This document shows, piece by piece, positions 6,026-9,469 of a stretch of DNA of 9,469 bases. The position numbers were made by a program, and so were the translations under genes. Under the pieces are notes generated by a model, which was not told the DNA's origin, searched no databases, and worked only from the letters and a program-made list of their open reading frames with translations. Positions within the stretch are counted from its first letter, which is position 1; every line of letters starts with the position of its first letter. Source of the stretch: an uncultured Muribaculaceae bacterium (GTDB taxonomy: Bacteria; Bacteroidota; Bacteroidia; Bacteroidales; Muribaculaceae); the NCBI GenBank assembly GCA_905207535.1, contig CAJLLX010000080.1, positions 1 to 9,469 on the forward strand, read 5' to 3'.

Positions 6026-6721
6026 ATGGATAGCATGTACGATACCATCATGGGCCTGCCCCTCTTTGCCGGAGCCTCCCACGAAAAGATTTCAGAAGTA
6101 ATAGGCAAATACAAATTTCATTTCCTCAAATACACCGAGGGCCAGACCATTGTCACTGCCGGAGAGACCTGCACACACCTTAAATGCATCATCAGTGGAT
6201 CTGTGAGTCTTACCATAACCAACGAAACACGCCGCTTCCGTGTCCGTCAGACCCTCAATGCTCCCGATGTGATAGCTCCCGACTTCTTTTTCGGCAAAAT
6301 CACCCACTATCTCGCTGAAGCTGTGGCGCTCAACGATGTAGGCATAGTGCAGATCGACAAAAACGACTACATGCGCATCATCACCAGCGACCCGATCTTC
6401 CTCTTCAACTACCTCAACCTCCTCTCCATGAACGCACAACTGTCCGTAGAGGGCGTCCTCGCCCTGACAAGCGGTTCGCTCGAGAAGCGCATCTGCTACT
6501 GGATAATAGCCCTGACACAAAACAACGGCACCGACATCATGCTCGAGTGTCGCCACAAAGATATGTACACCGTATTCGGCGTGCCGCGCCAGTCGCTGAT
6601 CTGCGCTCTCGACAATCTCCGCGATATGGGCATCATCGAATACGACCCCGGAGAAATCCGCGTCTCCGACCGACGCAAACTCATGGAGATTCTCACTGCC
6701 GGCATCCCCTCCCATGGGTGA
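6026..6721 (+). CDS. Crp/Fnr-family transcriptional regulator
   Basis: This is a 231-residue cytoplasmic DNA-binding regulator with the standard two-domain layout. An N-terminal cyclic-nucleotide-binding-like beta-roll spans about 15-120 (FLKYTEGQTIVTAGE and CIISGSVSLT are recognisable). A long dimer helix covers about 125-150, and a C-terminal winged helix-turn-helix about 150-222, with recognition helix in VPRQSLICALDNLRDMG (186-202) and wing EYDPGEIRVSD. The phosphate-binding GE...RS signature of cAMP-binding CRP is not evident (APDFFFGKITHYLAEA instead), so a different ligand or none is likely. No FNR-type cysteine cluster is present; the cysteines are scattered at 49, 54, 157, 175 and 193. 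The start at 6026 gives the usual N-terminal length; an ATG at 6035 is an alternative. Its position downstream of the CoA-transferase and transporter suggests, without proof, a metabolic role. Confidence 0.9.
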   Translation: MDSMYDTIMGLPLFAGASHEKISEVIGKYKFHFLKYTEGQTIVTAGETCTHLKCIISGSVSLTITNETRRFRVRQTLNAPDVIAPDFFFGKITHYLAEAVALNDVGIVQIDKNDYMRIITSDPIFLFNYLNLLSMNAQLSVEGVLALTSGSLEKRICYWIIALTQNNGTDIMLECRHKDMYTVFGVPRQSLICALDNLRDMGIIEYDPGEIRVSDRRKLMEILTAGIPSHG

Positions 6722-6870
6722 TCCATCCCCTTATATCCCTGAAAATTTCCCACACAGCCATCTATATTTCTAATATACACTTCTGACATTAAAAGTCTGA
6801 TATTCTGCATTGTAATAAAAATAAACGTCTATATTCATCTATACATGCACCATATCAGGCCCGCCACCTC
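6722..6870. other. AT-rich non-coding stretch after the regulator gene
   Basis: No gene, strong hairpin or promoter was found between the regulator stop and the promoter at 6871. It is the first part of a 766-base gap (6722-7487) that also holds the candidate small RNA, a strong terminator, direct repeats and the ompA leader, listed separately. Confidence 0.4.
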
Positions 6871-6901
6871 TTGACAAGAGGCTGCATATGCACTAATTTT
6901 G
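6871..6901 (+). promoter_or_regulatory. Bacteroidetes-type promoter with embedded palindromes
   Basis: TTG (6871-6873) and TAATTTTG (6894-6901) are separated by 20 bases, a full consensus match. Two palindromes overlap it: CCTCTT-GAC-AAGAGG (6867-6881), covering the -33 box, and the perfect 10-mer TGCATATGCA (6883-6892) in the spacer. Such placement would suit an operator. Predicted start is near 6905-6908. Confidence 0.55.
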
Positions 6902-7056
6902 CATCGTCACAACACCAAGACCGTGTGTTGAGACGGATTAAAGGCAAAAGGATTTGTTAGATTTTAAGGAATTTATTTAGGGTTAGTATTATTGAATTAG
7001 TGCTCAAAAAAGATTGTTGCACAAAAGAATTAAATCGTGTTTATGTTAGGTTTGTC

Positions 7057-7078
7057 GCATCTACCTTTGCGAAGATGC
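7057..7078 (+). promoter_or_regulatory. Second -7 box inside an inverted repeat
   Basis: TACCTTTG (7062-7069), followed by C, matches the -7 consensus, but no TTG lies about 20 bases upstream, so the promoter is incomplete. It sits inside an inverted repeat, GCATCT (7057-7062) and AGATGC (7073-7078). A start from it would fall about 10 bases before the terminator hairpin at 7085. Confidence 0.3.
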
Positions 7079-7084
7079 TAAAAA

Positions 7085-7124
7085 CGAGAGCTGCTCCGCG
7101 AGGAATCCGGCTCTCGCTTTTTTT
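7085..7124 (+). terminator. Strong intrinsic terminator
   Basis: CGAGAGC (7085-7091) pairs with GCTCTCG (7110-7116), followed by C and seven T (7118-7124). The 18-nt interior can add CTC/GAG. The minus strand also ends in five T after the stem, so it may act in both directions. It would end the candidate small RNA or read-through from the regulator gene. Confidence 0.75.
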
Positions 7125-7130
7125 ATTGAG

Positions 7131-7168
7131 CCGCCTATCGCTTTTATTTCCGCCTCTCGCTTTTATTA
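7131..7168. repeat. Two 19-nt direct repeats echoing the terminator arm
   Basis: Units 7131-7149 and 7150-7168 are adjacent and identical at 17 of 19 positions (CCGCCTATCGCTTTTATTT and a near copy). Both share the TCGCTTTT core with the right arm and tail of the terminator at 7110-7124. CTCTCG at 7154-7159 could pair with CGAGAG at 7085-7090, offering an alternative hairpin. Confidence 0.6.
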
Positions 7169-7187
7169 TTGTATACTCCGAAAAAAT

Positions 7188-7216
7188 TGCGTCAACAGCA
7201 CTGTGCTGAGGACGCA
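7188..7216. other. Stem-loop in the ompA upstream region
   Basis: TGCGTC (7188-7193) pairs with GACGCA (7211-7216). After an AA/AG internal loop, CAGCA (7196-7200) pairs with TGCTG (7204-7208) around CTG. No T run follows, so it is more likely leader structure than a terminator. The remaining sequence to 7487 holds no gene; no full ompA promoter is evident, although TATTTTG at 7461-7467 is a partial -7 box. Confidence 0.4.
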
Positions 7217-7487
7217 GTCCGAAGTCCCCCTTACTCCGGGAGGAGCAGCAAATGCACCGGGATTTCCGCCCCCTTTCACCCGCTCGAACACCCTCCTAAA
7301 GCCTCTGAGACGGCCTCAGGCCATATTTAACACTGAAAAAACTGAACCAAATTTTCCATACAGGCGTTATTCAAGCAAAGTCAGTGCTCCGAGGGAGTTC
7401 AACAACAACACTTCAACGCTTCAATTCATCCCTCAGCTGTCAGTCTTATATTTTTTATACTATTTTGTAAACTAAATTCTATTTGAG

Positions 7488-7844
7488 ATGAAAAAGAAGG
7501 TATTAATCATGGCAGCTTTTTGTGTAGCCCTCGCAGCTACACAGTCTGCTAAAGCACAGGATGCTGTGGTCGTCGAAGAAGAGACCATCGCCGTTGGCGA
7601 AGCAGTCAACTGCAAGACCAATTACTCCGTTAGCGGTCACGACAACTGGTTCATCCAGCTCGGCGCCGGCATCGACGTCCCCATGCTTGAGAACAAGCTC
7701 GACGAGGGCAAGGCAAAACGCCACATCACAGCCACATACAATCTCGGCGCAGGCCGCTGGTTCTCACCCTATCTGGGCTTCCGCTTCAGCGCTTACTACG
7801 GCGCAATGCACTGGGATAACGACGTATACAGCAAAGCAAAATAA
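7488..7844 (+). CDS. N-terminal fragment of the OmpA-like protein
   Basis: This 118-residue product begins with a clear Sec signal peptide: basic MKKK, hydrophobic core to about residue 19, and a probable signal peptidase I site after AKA (about 23). The mature part begins the beta-barrel, with alternating strands such as NWFIQLGAGIDV and PYLGFRFSAYYGAMHW. The ATG at 7488 follows an AT-rich stretch typical of Bacteroidetes starts. Alone it has too few strands for an eight-stranded barrel and no C-terminal insertion signal, so it would probably be degraded in the periplasm. Confidence 0.8.
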   Translation: MKKKVLIMAAFCVALAATQSAKAQDAVVVEEETIAVGEAVNCKTNYSVSGHDNWFIQLGAGIDVPMLENKLDEGKAKRHITATYNLGAGRWFSPYLGFRFSAYYGAMHWDNDVYSKAK

Positions 7845-7865
7845 GGCAACCTCAACTTCGACTTC

Positions 7866-8702
7866 ATGTGGGATATGTGCAACTCCCTCGGCGGCGTCAA
7901 CGCTTCGCGTCCAGTCAGCGTGATACCTTACATTGGTATCGGCGGCACATACACATGGGATTACAAAGGCAACGAGTCGAACATCATCCGCAAGAACGGC
8001 GCCACCCGCAAGACTTCCTGGACACTCCCTGTATCGGCAGGTATCCAGCTCCGCTTCCGCCTCTGCCGCTATGTCGACTTCTTCGCTGAGTGCCGCGCCT
8101 CGTTCTACGGCGACAACTTCAACAACTACGCCTACGACAAACCAATCGACATCAACATCCAGACCACAGGCGGTTTCTCCTTCAATCTCGGAGGTGTAAA
8201 CTATCAGGCCTACAACGCATGCAAGGATCTGGCTTACATCAACTCGCTTAACAATCAGGTCAATGCCCTCCGTGGCGACCTCGCTGCCACAGCAGCCGCT
8301 CTCGCAGCAGCCGAGTCGCAGCTCCCCTGCCCCACCGTGCAGCAGCCCGATTGCCCCGAAGCAGCCGTTGCAGCAGCTCCTATGATGTCGACCGTACGCT
8401 TCACTATCAACTCCGCACGTATCTCCAACGAGGAGATGGTCAACGTCTACAACACCGCCGAATACCTCAAAGCTAACCCCGCACTCAATGTAGTCATCAA
8501 GGGTTATGCCGACAAGAAGACCGGCACCGAGGCTTACAACAAGGCTCTCTCCGAGCGTCGTGCACAGGCCGTTTACGATGCACTCACCAAGACCTACGGC
8601 ATTGCCAAGGATCGTCTCTCCATCGAGGCCGAAGGTAGCGCACAGCAGCCCTACGACACCAACAACTGGAACCGTATCGTGATCTTCGTGCCCGCAAACT
8701 AA
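7866..8702 (+). CDS. C-terminal part of the OmpA-like protein (barrel remainder and OmpA domain)
   Basis: The first ATG after the stop is at 7866, but it is an internal methionine (residue 127 of the full frame), and a product starting there would lack a signal peptide. Residues 127-238 of the full frame carry the rest of the barrel. About 247-279 form an alanine-rich, probably coiled-coil linker, followed by a short proline/cysteine segment (CPTVQQPDC). About 302-404 is the OmpA domain, which binds peptidoglycan in the periplasm and links outer membrane to cell wall. D342 (GYADKK) and R358 (ALSERRA) correspond to the diaminopimelate-binding pair of E. coli OmpA. The protein ends in TAA at 8700-8702 and a hairpin follows. 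Confidence 0.85.
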   Translation: MWDMCNSLGGVNASRPVSVIPYIGIGGTYTWDYKGNESNIIRKNGATRKTSWTLPVSAGIQLRFRLCRYVDFFAECRASFYGDNFNNYAYDKPIDINIQTTGGFSFNLGGVNYQAYNACKDLAYINSLNNQVNALRGDLAATAAALAAAESQLPCPTVQQPDCPEAAVAAAPMMSTVRFTINSARISNEEMVNVYNTAEYLKANPALNVVIKGYADKKTGTEAYNKALSERRAQAVYDALTKTYGIAKDRLSIEAEGSAQQPYDTNNWNRIVIFVPAN

Positions 8703-8754
8703 AGGAGCGCTTAACTCCGGCTATCTCAGGCCGGTAGCATATCAGGAATAACGC

Positions 8755-8800
8755 AAGCGTCCGGCGACTCGCCCTCTGAGGCAGAGCTCATCGGACGCTT
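8755..8800 (+). terminator. Probable terminator after the OmpA-like gene
   Basis: AAGCGTCCG (8755-8763) pairs with CGGACGCTT (8792-8800) over 9 bp. Inside it CTCTG (8774-8778) and CAGAG (8782-8786) form a second stem. The tail (CGTCGTATCTATTT) is only modestly T-rich. A smaller CCGGC/GCCGG hairpin lies just upstream at 8717-8734. Confidence 0.55.
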
Positions 8801-8811
8801 CGTCGTATCTA

Positions 8812-8846
8812 TTTGGCGGCAAGTTGAGAAAAAATAGCTAACTTTG
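8812..8846 (+). promoter_or_regulatory. Probable promoter of the DAHP synthase gene
   Basis: TAACTTTG (8839-8846) is a full -7 match. TTTG at 8812-8815 is 23 bases upstream, slightly longer than the usual 19-21. Predicted start near 8852 would place the first in-frame ATG (8876) about 24 bases downstream. Confidence 0.45.
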
Positions 8847-8875
8847 CACTCACAGCACCGCGCTCCGCGTGCTGC

Positions 8876-9469
8876 ATGTGTAACACCCAAGTATCCCCAC
8901 CCGGTATGCAACGCCACGAAGCAACAGATTGCAAATCAGACTGCGACATGATGCCCGGCATCACACCGGCCATCGAGCCCAAGCGGCCCGGAGGCAAGGT
9001 GGTCATCGCCGGCCCCTGCAGCGCCGAAAGCCGCGCGCAGACTCTCGCCACGGCCCGCCAATTGAAAGATCAGTGCGACATCGACATGTTTCGTGCCGGA
9101 CTGTGGAAGCCGCGCACACGCCCGGGATGCTTCGAAGGGTGTGGCAGCGAGGGCCTTGAATGGCTTCAGGAGGTAAAGCGCACCACCGGACTCCCAGTGG
9201 CCACCGAGGTGGCCTCGGCAGCGCATGTCGAAGCGGCTCTGGAGGCGGGCGTCGATGCCCTGTGGCTCGGAGCACGCACCACCACCAATCCCTTTGCCGT
9301 GCAGGAGATCGCCGATGCCCTCGCCCCTCATGCCGACAGTGTAGCGGTATTCGTGAAAAATCCCGCCAACCCCGATCTCGACCTCTGGATCGGAACCATG
9401 CAGCGGCTCTACAATGCAGGCGTAAGGCGCATGTCGGCCATCCACCGCGGTTTCAGTGTCTACGGCCCC
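8876..9469 (+). CDS. 3-deoxy-7-phosphoheptulonate (DAHP) synthase, type I-beta, 3' end beyond window
   Basis: The enzyme condenses phosphoenolpyruvate and erythrose 4-phosphate to DAHP, the first step of the shikimate pathway, in the cytoplasm. The frame is open to the right edge, with 198 codons in view. Numbered from the ATG at 8876, the AGPCSAE motif has the metal-ligand cysteine C48; KPRTRPG spans 78-84 and binds substrate phosphate; VKNP spans 160-163; and HRGF (190-193) supplies a metal-binding histidine. In Bacteroidetes this enzyme is often fused to a C-terminal type II chorismate mutase, which would lie beyond the window. In-frame starts exist at 8876, 8906, 8948 and 8951. The family core begins soon after 8951, so the first 24 residues are uncertain; 8876 is favoured by the promoter position. 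The closest symbols would be aroF or aroG. Confidence 0.93.
   Translation, partial: MCNTQVSPPGMQRHEATDCKSDCDMMPGITPAIEPKRPGGKVVIAGPCSAESRAQTLATARQLKDQCDIDMFRAGLWKPRTRPGCFEGCGSEGLEWLQEVKRTTGLPVATEVASAAHVEAALEAGVDALWLGARTTTNPFAVQEIADALAPHADSVAVFVKNPANPDLDLWIGTMQRLYNAGVRRMSAIHRGFSVYGP

Larger units (their letters stand above)
6905..7124 (+). ncRNA. Candidate small RNA or long leader
   Basis: A consensus promoter (6871-6901) and a strong intrinsic terminator (7085-7124) delimit a transcript of about 220 nt with no credible reading frame. Its 5' end would fold into a stem-loop: CGTC/GACG (6905-6908, 6932-6935) plus CAACAC/GTGTTG (6910-6915, 6925-6930) around a 9-nt loop, with one A-A mismatch. 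The middle (about 6936-7050) is AT-rich. I do not recognise it as 6S RNA, SRP RNA, RNase P or tmRNA. It could instead be the first part of an attenuated ompA leader. Confidence 0.35.
7488..8702 (+). pseudogene. OmpA-family outer-membrane protein gene with in-frame stop
   Basis: One 405-codon frame is broken only by TAA at 7842-7844 (codon 119). Both sides are in the same frame, and the residues across the break (DVYSKAK, stop, GNLNFDFMWDM) read as one continuous beta-barrel. The sense codon was probably tyrosine (TAT or TAC), a single-base change, though a lysine, glutamine, glutamate, serine or leucine codon is equally one step away. The remaining 285 codons carry no further damage, so the lesion is recent, a sequencing or assembly error, or a recoding site. 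General TAA reassignment is unlikely because three other genes here end in TAA. If real, translation yields only a truncated barrel lacking the peptidoglycan-binding domain. Confidence 0.8.

Noticed and set aside
7000..7475. Two short plus-strand frames (69 and 90 codons) before ompA
   Set aside because: They run through the terminator, repeats and stem-loop, have no conserved-looking sequence, and the first ends among hairpins.
7842..7844. Reassignment of TAA to an amino acid
   Set aside because: The CoA-transferase, transporter and OmpA-like genes in this window all end in TAA at the expected family length.
8936..9445. 169-codon minus-strand open frame at the right end
   Set aside because: Antisense to the DAHP synthase frame, whose AGPCSAE, KPRTRPG, VKNP and HRGF motifs are unmistakable.
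1..9469. CRISPR array, prophage, restriction or defence system
   Set aside because: No regularly spaced long repeats, phage structural genes, nucleases or defence domains were found; the only mobile gene is the transposase.

Overview
The window looks like a Bacteroidales chromosome, most likely Muribaculaceae or a close relative. Reasons: several intergenic regions carry Bacteroidetes-type promoters (TTG/TTTG, about 20 bp, TAnnTTTG) instead of -35/-10 boxes; start codons follow AT-rich stretches rather than strong Shine-Dalgarno sites; and the OmpA-like porin, MiaB, acetyl-CoA hydrolase/transferase and DAHP synthase resemble Bacteroidales versions. The family placement rests on recalled protein similarity, not on a search.

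Layout. Positions 1-965 hold the 3' part of an ISAon1-type (ISL3-like) transposase that enters from the left edge. After it come a minus-strand tRNA-Ser(GGA) with its own promoter and terminator, and miaB, also on the minus strand. miaB and the next gene, a plus-strand CoA-transferase, share a compact region (3014-3099) in which two good promoters sit face to face, followed by a terminator-like hairpin in the CoA-transferase leader. Downstream are a gene-poor stretch with a 9-nt tandem repeat, a large stem-loop and a polypyrimidine tract; a bile acid:sodium symporter-like (BASS) transporter; and a Crp/Fnr-type regulator. A 766-nt non-coding region follows (6722-7487). It has a consensus promoter at 6871-6901 and a strong intrinsic terminator at 7085-7124 that together could delimit a roughly 220-nt small RNA, then direct repeats and the ompA leader.

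Next is an OmpA-family outer-membrane protein gene (7488-8702) interrupted by one in-frame TAA at codon 119. The reading frame is otherwise intact to its end, so this is a recent nonsense mutation, a sequence error, or a case of recoding. The right edge contains the first 198 codons of a type I-beta DAHP synthase (first step of aromatic amino-acid synthesis), which has no stop before the window ends.

Functionally the window is mostly ordinary core metabolism: tRNA modification beside a tRNA gene, CoA-transfer chemistry of acetate/succinate/propionate metabolism, an organic-anion-type transporter, a nucleotide-sensor-like regulator, an envelope anchor protein and shikimate-pathway entry. I see no clear new multi-gene system. 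The points most worth checking are the ompA nonsense codon, the candidate small RNA, and the symmetric overlapping promoters with a possible attenuator.
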